Of a stretch of DNA of 34,539 nucleotides, positions 1 through 13,225 are shown piece after piece. The notes beneath the pieces were generated by a model that was not told the DNA's origin, did not search any database, and saw only the letters and a program-made list of their open reading frames with translations. The stretch is from Kitasatospora papulosa. GTDB lineage: Bacteria > Actinomycetota > Actinomycetes > Streptomycetales > Streptomycetaceae. Where the stretch lies: the NCBI RefSeq assembly GCF_000717245.1, contig NZ_JNYQ01000024.1, forward strand, positions 1 to 34,539, in the 5' to 3' direction. Each line of letters begins with the position of its first letter. Position 1 is the stretch's first letter. A program made the position numbers and the translations under genes.

Positions 1-1
1 C

Positions 2-3000
2 CGGTTGCTGGATGTGGAGCGGGAGTGGGTGCGGGGTGAGCGGGTGCGTCGTGCGGGGGTGTCGTCGTTCGGGATCAGCGGGACCAACGCGCACGTGATC
101 CTGGAGGAGGCACCCGACGACGACACCTCCCCCCGGACCGAGGCGGAGACCCCGTCCCCCCTGCTGCCCGTCGTCGTCTCCGGGGCCACCCCCGAGGCAC
201 TGGCCGCCCAGGCGGGCCGGTTGCGCGCGGTCGCCGACGAGCGGATCGCCGACCTCGCCCACTCACTGGCCACGGGCCGCGCCGACCTCACCCACCGCGG
301 CGCGATCGTCGCCCGTGACCGGGACGAACTGCTGGCCGGACTCACCGCGCTGGCCGACGGTGCCACCACCGACCACGTCGTGCGCGGACGGCCCGTGGCC
401 GGCCGCACCGCCTTCCTGTTCACCGGGCAGGGCGCCCAGCGGACCGGTATGGGCCGCGGCCTGTACGACACCCACCCGGCCTTCCGGCGGGCCCTGGACG
501 AGGTGTGCGACGCCCTGGACGCCCATCTGGACCGGCCGCTGCGCGAGGTCATGTGGGCCGAACCCGGCACCGACGCGGCCGAGTCACTCGATCACACGCT
601 CTACACCCAGAGCGCCCTGTTCGCGGTGGAGACGGCGCTGTACCGCCTGCTGGAGTCCTACGGCATCCGCCCGGACCGGCTCGCCGGCCACTCCATCGGC
701 GAACTGACCGCCGCCCACGTCGCCGGTGTGTGGGACCTCGCCGACGCGGCCCGGCTGGTGACCGCCCGCGGCCGCCTCATGCAGGCCCTGCCCCCCGGCG
801 GCGCCATGCTCGCCGTGGACGCGGCCGAGGACGAGGTGCTGCCGCACCTCGGCCCCGACGTGTCCCTGGCCGCCGTCAACGGCCCCCGCGCGGTCGTGGT
901 CTCCGGTACGCGGGCGGCGGTGGACGCGGTCGCCGCCGCCTTCGCCGACCGCCGTACCAAGCGGCTGCGGGTCAGCCACGCCTTCCACTCGCCCCTGATG
1001 GAACCGATGCTGGCCGAGTTCGAGAAGGCCGCCCGCGAACTGCGTTACGCAGCGCCCGCCATTCCGGTCGTCACCGGTACGCACGCCACCGAGGACGAGC
1101 TGTGCGCGCCCGAGTACTGGGTGCGCCATGTGCGTGAGGCCGTCCGCTTCGGGGACGCGGTCCGCGCCCTGGAGGACGACGGCGTCCGCACCTTCCTCGA
1201 ACTCGGCCCCGACGCCGTCCTGTCGGCGATGGGCCCGCACGCACTCGCCGACCCTGAGCGGTCCGCGTTCGTACCGGCCCTGCGCCGCGACCGCGTCGAG
1301 GAGGTGACGTTCGCCGCGCTCGTCGCCACCGCCCACGTACGCGGCCTCACCGCCGACTGGCAGCGGATGCACGAGGGAACCGACGCCCGGCGCGTCGATC
1401 TGCCGACGTACGCCTTCCAGCGACAGCGGCTCTGGCTGGACGACGGGCCCGGGGCGGTCGCCGACGCCGGAGGGCTCGGCCAGTCACCCGCCGGGCACCC
1501 GATGCTCGGCGCCGCCCTCACCCTGGCCGGCGCCGACACCGTCGCGCTGACCGGCCGCCTCTCCCTGGCCACCCATCCCTGGCTGGCCGACCACGCCGTC
1601 GCGGGAGTCGTGCTGGTGCCCGGCAGCGCCTTCGTGGAACTCGCCCTCCAGGCCGGTGACCGCGCCGGCTCCGCGCACCTGGAGGAGATCACCCTGGAAC
1701 GGCCGCTGGTCCTTCCCCCGCGGGGTTCCGTGCACCTCCAGGTGACCGCCGCGGCTCCCGACGCCGCCGGCCGCAGGCAACTGGCCGTGCACGCACGGCC
1801 CGAGGACGCCTCGGGCGACTGGACCCGGCACGCCACCGGAGTACTCGCCCCGCCGGCCGCGCCCGAACCCGCCCCCCTCGACGTATGGCCGCCCGAGGGC
1901 GCCGTCCCCGTCGAGGTGGGCGGCCTCTACGACCACCTCGCCGAGCAGGGGTACGGCTACGGTCCGCTGTTCCGCTGCCTGCGCGCCGCCTGGCGGCTCG
2001 GCGACGAGGTCTGCGCCGAACTCGTCCTCCCCGACGCCGACGCGGCCGACGGCTTCGGACTGCACCCGGCGCTCCTCGACTCGGCCCTGCACGCCATCGA
2101 CCTGCTGGACGGCCAGGACCCGACCGTCATGACCCTGCCCTTCGCCTGGGAAGGCGTCACCCTGCACGCCACCGGGGCCACGGCCCTGCGGCTGCGGCTC
2201 ACCCCGCACGGCACCGACCACATGACCCTGGGCCTGTACGACGTGTCGGGCGCACCGGTCGCCGAGGTGGCGTCACTGCGCGTCCGCCAGGTGACGGCCG
2301 AGCAGCTGAACGCCGCCGCGCCCGCCCCCGGCGACCTGTTCGCGCTGCGCTGGACCCCGGCGGAGGTGACCGCCGACGGGGCGGCGTCCGAGCCCCGCAC
2401 CCTGACCGTGACCCTGGACGACACCGCGGACGGCGACCTGCCGGCCCGGGCCCGCGGGGCCGCCGTGCGCATCCTCGCCGCGCTCCAGGAACACCTGGCC
2501 GAACCGGCGGACGGCACCCCTCTGGTCGTCGTCACCCGGTCCGCGGTCGCCGTCACCGCCGACGCGGCGCCGGACCCGGCCCAGGCCGTCGTCTGGGGCA
2601 TGGTGAGGTCCGCCGCCGTCGAGCACCCCGGCCGGTTCGTGCTGGCCGACACCGACGGTGACGACGCCTCGGCCGCGGTCCTGCCGGCCGCCGTCGCGAC
2701 CGGTGCGCCCGAACTCGCCCTGCGCCGAGGGGCGGTGTACATGCCGGAGCTGACCCGGATCGACGGGTCAACGGCTGCGCCCGCCGTCCCGCTCGACCCC
2801 GAGGGCACCGTCCTCATCACCGGCGGCACCGGCAGCCTCGGCCGCCTGCTCGCCCGGCACCTGGCCGAGCACCACGGCGTCCGGCACCTGCTGCTGGCCG
2901 GCCGGAGCGGCCGGACACCGGACGCCGAAGGGTGGGAGGAGCCCGTCGCCCCCGGCGCGCGGATCACGGTCGCCGCCTGCGACACCACCGACCGTGCCGC

Positions 3001-4138
3001 GCTGGCCGAACTGCTGGCCTCCGTTCCCGAGGCCCATCCGCTGACCGCCGTCGTGCACGCCGCCGGCGTCCTGGACGACGGCCTGCTCACCGATCTCACC
3101 GCCACGCGCACGGAGACCGTGATGCGGCCCAAGACCGATGCCGCCTGGCACCTGCACGAACTCACCCGCGGCCTGGACCTGGCCGCCTTCGTCCTCTTCT
3201 CCTCCGCCGCCGGCACCCTGGGAGCGGCGGGACAGGCCAACTACGCGGCGGGCAACGCCTTCCTCGACGCGCTCGCCGCCCGGAGGAACGCCGAGGGGCT
3301 GTCCGCACTCTCCCTGGGCTGGGGGCTGTGGGACACCGGCGACGGCATGGCAGCCGGCCTCGGCGAGGCGGAACTGCGCAGGCTGGCCCGCGACGGCATC
3401 CTGCCGCTGCCCGCCGACCGGGCGCTGGCCCTGTTCGACCGGGCCCTGACCACCGGCGGTCCGTCGCTGCTGCCGATCCGCGTCCAGGTCACCGAGGACG
3501 CCCCGGCCCTGGTCCGCGCCCTGGAACCGGCACCGGCCCCGGCCCGCCGGGCCGTCCGGGCGGTGGAGGCCGCACCGGAGGAGACGGAGCCGCTGGCACG
3601 GCGGCTGGCCGGGCTCGGCGCCGCGGACGGCAGGCGACTGCTGGTCGACACGGTGTGCGGGCACGTCGCCGATGTCCTCGGACACGGCTCCGGGGGCGCG
3701 GTCGACGCCGAACGCCCGCTGGGCGACCTCGGCGTGGACTCGCTGGCCGCACTGGAGCTGCGCAACCGCCTCGGCGCCGAGACCGGGCTGCGGCTGTCCA
3801 CCACGCTCACCTTCGACTACCCGACCTCCGAGGCCCTCGCCCAGTACCTGTTCGAGGAGATGGGCGGGGCCGGGACCGACGAGGAACGCGTCGACGTGGA
3901 GGCCGAGGTGGTACGCCTGGAGACGCTGCTGGGCACCGTGCTCGGCTCCGACGGGCTCGACGACGAACGCCGTGCCCGGGTGGCCGTACGGCTCAGGGCC
4001 CTCACCGCCCGCTGGGACGGCTCGGCGCAGGTGACCGACCCCGGAAAGGCCGGCGACACCGGGGAGAAGGGGCTGGAGGCGGCCACGGCCGACGAGCTCT
4101 TCGGCATCCTCGACGGCGAACTGGGCAGCTTCGGCTGA
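2..4138 (+). CDS. Modular type I PKS, 3' part: KS tail-AT-DH-KR-ACP plus docking domain
   Basis: The 5' end lies outside the window, because the reading frame is open to the left edge and begins in the last 40 residues of a KS (the SSFGISGTNAHV motif). The TTG at base 5 is therefore not a start. Domains follow in this order: an AT with active serine in GHSIGE (codon 692-694) and HAFH (977-988), which predicts malonyl-CoA; a DH with intact HxxxGxxxxP (His codon 1592-1594), YGP and the catalytic Asp (2078-2080); a KR with TGGTGSLG (from about 2816), an LDD motif of B-type ketoreductases and Tyr codon 3242-3244; and an ACP with the phosphopantetheine Ser at 3740-3742 in GVDSL. A C-terminal docking region follows, ending in a DELFGILDGELG-like helix. 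There is no ER, so this module should leave a trans-alkene. A 52-base palindrome begins 12 bases after the stop. Domain calls are secure. How many modules lie upstream is unknown. Confidence 0.96.
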   Translation, partial: RLLDVEREWVRGERVRRAGVSSFGISGTNAHVILEEAPDDDTSPRTEAETPSPLLPVVVSGATPEALAAQAGRLRAVADERIADLAHSLATGRADLTHRGAIVARDRDELLAGLTALADGATTDHVVRGRPVAGRTAFLFTGQGAQRTGMGRGLYDTHPAFRRALDEVCDALDAHLDRPLREVMWAEPGTDAAESLDHTLYTQSALFAVETALYRLLESYGIRPDRLAGHSIGELTAAHVAGVWDLADAARLVTARGRLMQALPPGGAMLAVDAAEDEVLPHLGPDVSLAAVNGPRAVVVSGTRAAVDAVAAAFADRRTKRLRVSHAFHSPLMEPMLAEFEKAARELRYAAPAIPVVTGTHATEDELCAPEYWVRHVREAVRFGDAVRALEDDGVRTFLELGPDAVLSAMGPHALADPERSAFVPALRRDRVEEVTFAALVATAHVRGLTADWQRMHEGTDARRVDLPTYAFQRQRLWLDDGPGAVADAGGLGQSPAGHPMLGAALTLAGADTVALTGRLSLATHPWLADHAVAGVVLVPGSAFVELALQAGDRAGSAHLEEITLERPLVLPPRGSVHLQVTAAAPDAAGRRQLAVHARPEDASGDWTRHATGVLAPPAAPEPAPLDVWPPEGAVPVEVGGLYDHLAEQGYGYGPLFRCLRAAWRLGDEVCAELVLPDADAADGFGLHPALLDSALHAIDLLDGQDPTVMTLPFAWEGVTLHATGATALRLRLTPHGTDHMTLGLYDVSGAPVAEVASLRVRQVTAEQLNAAAPAPGDLFALRWTPAEVTADGAASEPRTLTVTLDDTADGDLPARARGAAVRILAALQEHLAEPADGTPLVVVTRSAVAVTADAAPDPAQAVVWGMVRSAAVEHPGRFVLADTDGDDASAAVLPAAVATGAPELALRRGAVYMPELTRIDGSTAAPAVPLDPEGTVLITGGTGSLGRLLARHLAEHHGVRHLLLAGRSGRTPDAEGWEEPVAPGARITVAACDTTDRAALAELLASVPEAHPLTAVVHAAGVLDDGLLTDLTATRTETVMRPKTDAAWHLHELTRGLDLAAFVLFSSAAGTLGAAGQANYAAGNAFLDALAARRNAEGLSALSLGWGLWDTGDGMAAGLGEAELRRLARDGILPLPADRALALFDRALTTGGPSLLPIRVQVTEDAPALVRALEPAPAPARRAVRAVEAAPEETEPLARRLAGLGAADGRRLLVDTVCGHVADVLGHGSGGAVDAERPLGDLGVDSLAALELRNRLGAETGLRLSTTLTFDYPTSEALAQYLFEEMGGAGTDEERVDVEAEVVRLETLLGTVLGSDGLDDERRARVAVRLRALTARWDGSAQVTDPGKAGDTGEKGLEAATADELFGILDGELGSFG

Positions 4139-4150
4139 CCGCCGGACGCC

Positions 4151-4202
4151 AGGACGGGTGGGCCCGGAGCGCGGTGCACCGCGCTCCGGGCCCACCCGTC
4201 CT
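4151..4202. terminator. Perfect 52-base palindrome, probable bidirectional terminator
   Basis: Bases 4151-4176 are the exact reverse complement of 4177-4202. The RNA would fold into a GC-rich stem of about 24 bp with a TGCA loop. It starts 12 bases after the stop of the left PKS gene and lies between convergent genes, so it can stop transcription from both sides. There is no U-tract, which is usual for actinomycete terminators. Confidence 0.85.
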
Positions 4203-4261
4203 CGTCCCCGCACTGCCGCGCCGCTCACCGTGCCGGTGTCCGGAGGCCCCTCTCCCGTACT

Positions 4262-4290
4262 CGTCCGGGCGGGCGTGGCCCGCCCGGACG
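4262..4290. terminator. 13-bp perfect hairpin, probable terminator
   Basis: Bases 4262-4274 pair perfectly with 4278-4290 around a 3-base GTG loop. It is the middle of three inverted repeats in the convergent gap and could reinforce termination from either side. Confidence 0.6.
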
Positions 4291-4295
4291 GCAGA

Positions 4296-4340
4296 ACGGC
4301 CCCCTCCGGAGCCCGTACGGGGACTCGCGAAGGGGGCCGT
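4296..4340 (-). terminator. Hairpin downstream of the LuxR-family gene
   Basis: A 10-bp stem pairs 4296-4305 with 4331-4340. Inside its loop is a second palindrome, CCCGTACGGG, at 4312-4321. It begins 24 bases past the stop of the minus-strand regulator, which makes it that gene's nearest candidate terminator. Confidence 0.5.
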
Positions 4341-4364
4341 GCGACGGGGGAAGGTGCCGGAGGG

Positions 4365-7169
4365 TCAGCCCGCCGAGGAGTGGCCGGCCGCCCAGCGGTC
4401 GGACAGCTTCGGAATGCGGTGCTCCAGCATCTTCGGCGGCAGCTCGGAGCGGCTGGCCACGTGCAACTTCCGGTAGACCCTGGTGAGATGCTGCTCCACC
4501 GTGCTGATCGTGACGTGCAGCCGGCCGCTGATCTCCCGGTTGGTGTACCCCAGCGCGGCGAGGCCGGCGACCCGGCACTCCGCGTCGCTCAGGATGGCCG
4601 AACCCTCCGCCTCCGACCCCTCGCACTGGCCGGGATCCTCCAGCAGGTGGGCGTCGACCGGTGATTCGACGCTGCACGCCTCCGCCTCACGGGCCGCCTG
4701 GCGGGCGACCAGCCGGGCACGGGCGTACTCGCCCAGTTCGTAGTGCGCGGCGGACAGGTCGGCGTAGGCCTGGGACAGGGTGTGCTGGTCGCCGCAGAGC
4801 TTGAGCAGGTCGATCGCCTCCCGCAGCAGCAGGGCCCGGCGGTGCGGCTTGCTCGTGGCGGCCAGCATCCGTAACGCCATCGCGCGTGCGCGGGAACTGT
4901 GACCGCCGGGCAGCCGCAGCTGCTCCTCGGCGCACTCCCGGGCGGTGCGGGCCTTGCCGATCCGCAGATTGGCCAGGGCCAGGTCGGACCGCCAGGGAAT
5001 TCCCTTCTGCAGGCTGGAGTTCCCCTGCCGCATCAGGCCGCTGCACGTCTCGAAGTCGTTGAGTGCGGCGAACGGCCGGTCGGTGACGAGGTAGTGGTGC
5101 CCCCGGGCCCGCAGGTACTGGATGCCGAAGACGGTGCGGAACATCGGCTCGGGGACCTCCCGTTTGAGCACCCGCTCGGCCTCGTCGTAGGCGCCCATGG
5201 CGGTGTGGGCGAAGATCGCCGTCGACAGCGGGAGCCCGGCGAGGACTCCCCAGCTCCCGTCGTGCAGACTGCTCAGCGCCCTGTCGGCGCCCTCGGCCGC
5301 GGTCGTCATGTCTCCGCGGAGCAGCGCGATCTCCGCGCGTACGCTGCCGAGCAGCGCCTGCCACGTGGTCGCCCGGCGCTCGACCGCGGACTCCAGCAGC
5401 GCGTCGCACGCCTCGGCGGCGACCGCGGGACGGTCGGCGTGGGCGATCGCGAGGAGCGCCATCGCCACCAGTTCCAGGTTGAGGTGGTCGAGTTTGCGGC
5501 CCTGCAAGGCCTGGGCCACGGCTGCGGCGGAGTCGTCCGTCGCGACCCCGCCGACCAGGACCGCCACCTGCGCGGCGAGCCCGCCGTACCGGTCGGCCGG
5601 AGTCCGCCGGCGCAGGTCCCCACCGGCGCCCCGCGGACTCCTGGCGGGCAGCGCGACGCCGTAGAACCACTGCCGTACGAACTCGACCTCGACCAGGATC
5701 TGCGCGTCGCCGGGGGAGTGCGCGGGAACCAGCGTGGCCACGGTCTCGGCGGCCAGCTCGGTGTCGCCCTGCCACAGCATGTGCCGCAGGACGGTGGCGG
5801 TGTCGCGCATGCTCAGTTCGCCGTCCAGCGCAGGCCGGCGCAGCGGCTCCAGATGGGCGGACGCGGCAGCGGGGTTGACACGCCACTCCGCCCGGGCGAG
5901 GGCGGCCGACAGGGCGTTGCGTTCCTGCGGATCCGTGCAGTCGCGCAGCATCAGGTTCAGGTAACTGCTGCACAGCTCCACGTCGTCCGCCGCCAGGGCC
6001 TGCTCGGCGGCGGCGCGCAGCACCCCCGGGCCCCACGGCTGCGGGACCCGGTCGGCGGCGCGCAGGTGCCGGGCCATGTCGCCCGCCGGCGCGCCACTGC
6101 GGTACAGCAGATCGGCTGTGCGCGCGTGCAGGGTGGCACGCGCGGTGGGGTCCATGTCCTCGAGCACCGCGGTCGCCGCGGCCGGCAGGCGGAAGGCGTG
6201 ACCGTCCAGCAGCCCCGCCGAGTTCAGGGCCTCGACGGCCTCCTCGACACCCGCGGGTGTGGTGTCGGCCAGCTCACCCAGGACGCCGGCGGAGGCCGGT
6301 GCTCCGAGGGCGGCGAGCGCCCGGATCACCCGTAGGTGCCGTGGCTCGCCGCGGCGCACGACCGACAGCACCGCCTGGCGGTAGGCGGTGCCGGCGATGG
6401 GACGGTCCATGTCGCGGCCGAAGCGGGTGCTGTCGTCCAGCAGGGCGTGCGCCAGCAAGGGGTTGCCGGCGGTGGCCCGGTGGAAGGCGCGGCCCACCAC
6501 GGCGGGCCGCGGGGCCGTCGACTGGGCGGCGATCAGTTCGCCGATGCCCCGCTCGGACAGGGGGCCCAGACGCACCCGGCGGTGCGGCCGGCGGATCAGT
6601 TCGGCGTGGGATGCGGAGTGACCGCTGCCCGGATGGCCGGATGTCGTGCACACCACGAGGACGGGACGGAAGCGGCTCCTGCCGAGCAGGTGGACGACGG
6701 CGTCCAGGGAGGCCTCGTCCATCAGGTGGGCGTCGTCCACGGCCAGCACCAAGGGGCGCTCGCCGTCCGCCAGGCGCAGCAGCGCCTCCGTCGTCGCGAT
6801 ATCCGGATCGCTGAATTCCGCGCCGGGCCGCCGATCGGAATTCCGGGCGGTCGGTTGTGTGTTTCCGGCGGTCAGTTGTGCGTTTCTGCCCGTCGGCCGG
6901 CCGGTGCCCGCCGGAACGGGCAGCACCTCACCGTTGCGCAGCAATTGCCGCAACAGGCTCATCGGCCGGTCGCGCTCGGCCGGGTGTGCCGTCCCCTGGA
7001 GTATGCGTGCGCCCGACCGATCCGGAGCGGCCAGAAATTCGTGCAGAAGCTGGGTCTTCCCGGAACCGGGACCACCGGTGACTATCACGAATCGCCCGGA
7101 TCTTCGGGTGCTCTCGGTAAACGCTTCGTTAAGTATGTGTAATTCTTTGGAGCGGTCGAAAAGGCGCAA
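4365..7169 (-). CDS. LAL-type (large ATP-binding LuxR family) transcriptional regulator
   Basis: A cytoplasmic DNA-binding activator of about 934 residues, typical of the LAL/MalT-like family found in actinomycete PKS clusters. An N-terminal AAA-like ATPase carries Walker A GGPGSGKT (residues 32-39) and Walker B VLAVDDAH (141-148). A long helical middle region follows, then a C-terminal LuxR helix-turn-helix (about 860-919) with the usual NREISGRLHV and STVEQHL segments. The chosen start is TTG at 7169. It has a strong AGGGGG ribosome site six bases upstream and gives a protein opening MRLFDRSKEL, as family members usually do. A GTG at 7235 would add 22 residues but has only a distant GGGGA. 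Leucine 10 (bases 7140-7142) and leucine 766 (4872-4874) are TTA codons, so translation probably needs bldA tRNA. The gene is divergent from the PKS operon at 7808, its likely target, and convergent with the left PKS gene. Target assignment is inference. Confidence 0.93.
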   Translation of the reverse strand: MRLFDRSKELHILNEAFTESTRRSGRFVIVTGGPGSGKTQLLHEFLAAPDRSGARILQGTAHPAERDRPMSLLRQLLRNGEVLPVPAGTGRPTGRNAQLTAGNTQPTARNSDRRPGAEFSDPDIATTEALLRLADGERPLVLAVDDAHLMDEASLDAVVHLLGRSRFRPVLVVCTTSGHPGSGHSASHAELIRRPHRRVRLGPLSERGIGELIAAQSTAPRPAVVGRAFHRATAGNPLLAHALLDDSTRFGRDMDRPIAGTAYRQAVLSVVRRGEPRHLRVIRALAALGAPASAGVLGELADTTPAGVEEAVEALNSAGLLDGHAFRLPAAATAVLEDMDPTARATLHARTADLLYRSGAPAGDMARHLRAADRVPQPWGPGVLRAAAEQALAADDVELCSSYLNLMLRDCTDPQERNALSAALARAEWRVNPAAASAHLEPLRRPALDGELSMRDTATVLRHMLWQGDTELAAETVATLVPAHSPGDAQILVEVEFVRQWFYGVALPARSPRGAGGDLRRRTPADRYGGLAAQVAVLVGGVATDDSAAAVAQALQGRKLDHLNLELVAMALLAIAHADRPAVAAEACDALLESAVERRATTWQALLGSVRAEIALLRGDMTTAAEGADRALSSLHDGSWGVLAGLPLSTAIFAHTAMGAYDEAERVLKREVPEPMFRTVFGIQYLRARGHHYLVTDRPFAALNDFETCSGLMRQGNSSLQKGIPWRSDLALANLRIGKARTARECAEEQLRLPGGHSSRARAMALRMLAATSKPHRRALLLREAIDLLKLCGDQHTLSQAYADLSAAHYELGEYARARLVARQAAREAEACSVESPVDAHLLEDPGQCEGSEAEGSAILSDAECRVAGLAALGYTNREISGRLHVTISTVEQHLTRVYRKLHVASRSELPPKMLEHRIPKLSDRWAAGHSSAG
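6831..6893 (-). repeat. Three tandem 21-base units inside the regulator gene
   Basis: Units 6831-6851, 6852-6872 and 6873-6893 encode three seven-residue repeats of the form T-G/A-R/G-N-x-x-x (residues 93-113 of the 934-aa form). The two units at 6852-6893 are the most alike. They sit between Walker A and Walker B and are poorer in G+C than their surroundings. They look like an in-frame slippage expansion in a surface linker. Confidence 0.7.
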
Positions 7170-7175
7170 GGTGTT

Positions 7176-7181
7176 CCCCCT
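7176..7181 (-). promoter_or_regulatory. Ribosome binding site deciding the regulator start
   Basis: Read on the minus strand this is AGGGGG, separated by six bases from the TTG at 7169. It is the best Shine-Dalgarno match near any in-frame start of the regulator, so it favours 7169 over the GTG at 7235. Confidence 0.65.
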
Positions 7182-7300
7182 GTGTCCAGTTAACGCCCGT
7201 GGATTCGCGCCCGTCTGGGTGAAGTGCTGTTGCACGGGATCGGTCCGAGTCCCCGTTTCACCTGCATTTATTCTGTTCGAGAGCTGTTACCGCAGTGCTG

Positions 7301-7335
7301 AGGGGGCGGCCCTCGATCTCGCGGGCCAACCCCCT
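7301..7335 (-). promoter_or_regulatory. Imperfect stem-loop in the leader of the regulator gene
   Basis: AGGGGG (7301-7306) pairs with CCCCCT (7330-7335), and GGCCC (7308-7312) with GGGCC (7323-7327). A one-base and a two-base internal bulge separate the two stems, and the loop is ten bases. It lies 130 bases or more upstream of the TTG start, so it could be an operator or a folded element of the leader RNA. Function is not established. Confidence 0.35.
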
Positions 7336-7457
7336 GAGGCTGCTCTCGGTGTGAGCGCAGCAAGAATGAAAGCCAGTCATTCGTGACTTGATTCGATCGG
7401 TTCGGCAGGTCTTTCCGGAGGGAGGAAAAATAGCTACTCGATCAAACAAACAGCGAG

Positions 7458-7484
7458 GTTATAGCGCCATGTCAACGTTGTCAA
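7458..7484 (-). promoter_or_regulatory. Candidate promoter for the regulator gene
   Basis: On the minus strand a TTGACA box (7484-7479) is followed, 15 bases later, by TATAAC (7463-7458). Both boxes are close to the consensus of the main sigma factor, but the spacer is one or two bases short. A second TTGACA overlaps at 7475-7470, making a direct repeat with a 9-base period. Use of this promoter would give a leader of roughly 280 bases to the TTG start. Confidence 0.4.
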
Positions 7485-7553
7485 CCAGGTGCTTGTGGAA
7501 GTTACTTCTCACTCACGATGCCGGTCCGAGGCGACTTTCTGCGGTCAGTTGAT

Positions 7554-7563
7554 TTACCGGTAA
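7554..7563. promoter_or_regulatory. Palindrome TTACCGGTAA in the divergent control region
   Basis: A perfect 10-base palindrome in an A+T-richer stretch. Its core TACCGGT (7555-7561) recurs at 7607-7613, 52 bases downstream, which is close to five helical turns. It is a possible operator. I do not recognise the binding protein. Confidence 0.35.
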
Positions 7564-7678
7564 GTAAAGAAAAGAAGCGGGCCGCCGCACGTGCGAACCG
7601 GGCGCGTACCGGTGCCGTGCCGCCCGTTCGGGCACGTCGTGCCGCTGCCCGCGTGGCCGTTCACGGCCCCTGGGGGCC

Positions 7679-7728
7679 GTAGGGGTATCAAGCGCATCCG
7701 TCCCCTACCTAGCCTCCGTCAACGGAGG
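7679..7728 (+). promoter_or_regulatory. Inverted repeats upstream of the PKS operon, candidate activator site
   Basis: GTAGGGG (7679-7685) and CCCCTAC (7702-7708) form an inverted repeat with a 16-base spacer. Immediately after comes CCTCCGT/ACGGAGG (7713-7719 and 7722-7728) with a 2-base loop. The pair ends about 80 bases before the GTG start of the first operon gene, a reasonable place for an activator site or core promoter. The remaining bases between 7564 and 7807 show only the palindrome CGCACGTGCG (7586-7595) and a small hairpin (7622-7633). Confidence 0.35.
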
Positions 7729-7807
7729 GGGAAGCGGACCGGGATCCCGTCCGGAGACAGTCCGCAGGACCGAGGCCCACTTTCGATCCCGATCGGATGG
7801 CGCGCTG

Positions 7808-13224
<5,417 letters not shown>

Positions 13225-13225
<1 letters not shown>

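Noticed and set aside
5..7. TTG at the left edge as a gene start
   Set aside because: The frame is open to the edge and encodes the conserved tail of a KS, so the gene starts outside the window.
7170..7235. N-terminal extension of the regulator from GTG 7235
   Set aside because: The extension has no family similarity and a lower-GC, non-coding look, and the TTG at 7169 has the better ribosome site.
7258..7449. 63-codon minus-strand open frame in the divergent control region
   Set aside because: No family resemblance, no clear ribosome site and no codon bias like its neighbours. It overlaps promoter-like and hairpin sequence.
7430..7450. Purine-rich GGAGGGAGG (7420-7432) as a ribosome site for a small plus-strand gene
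   Set aside because: No start codon at a suitable distance is followed by a plausible coding frame.
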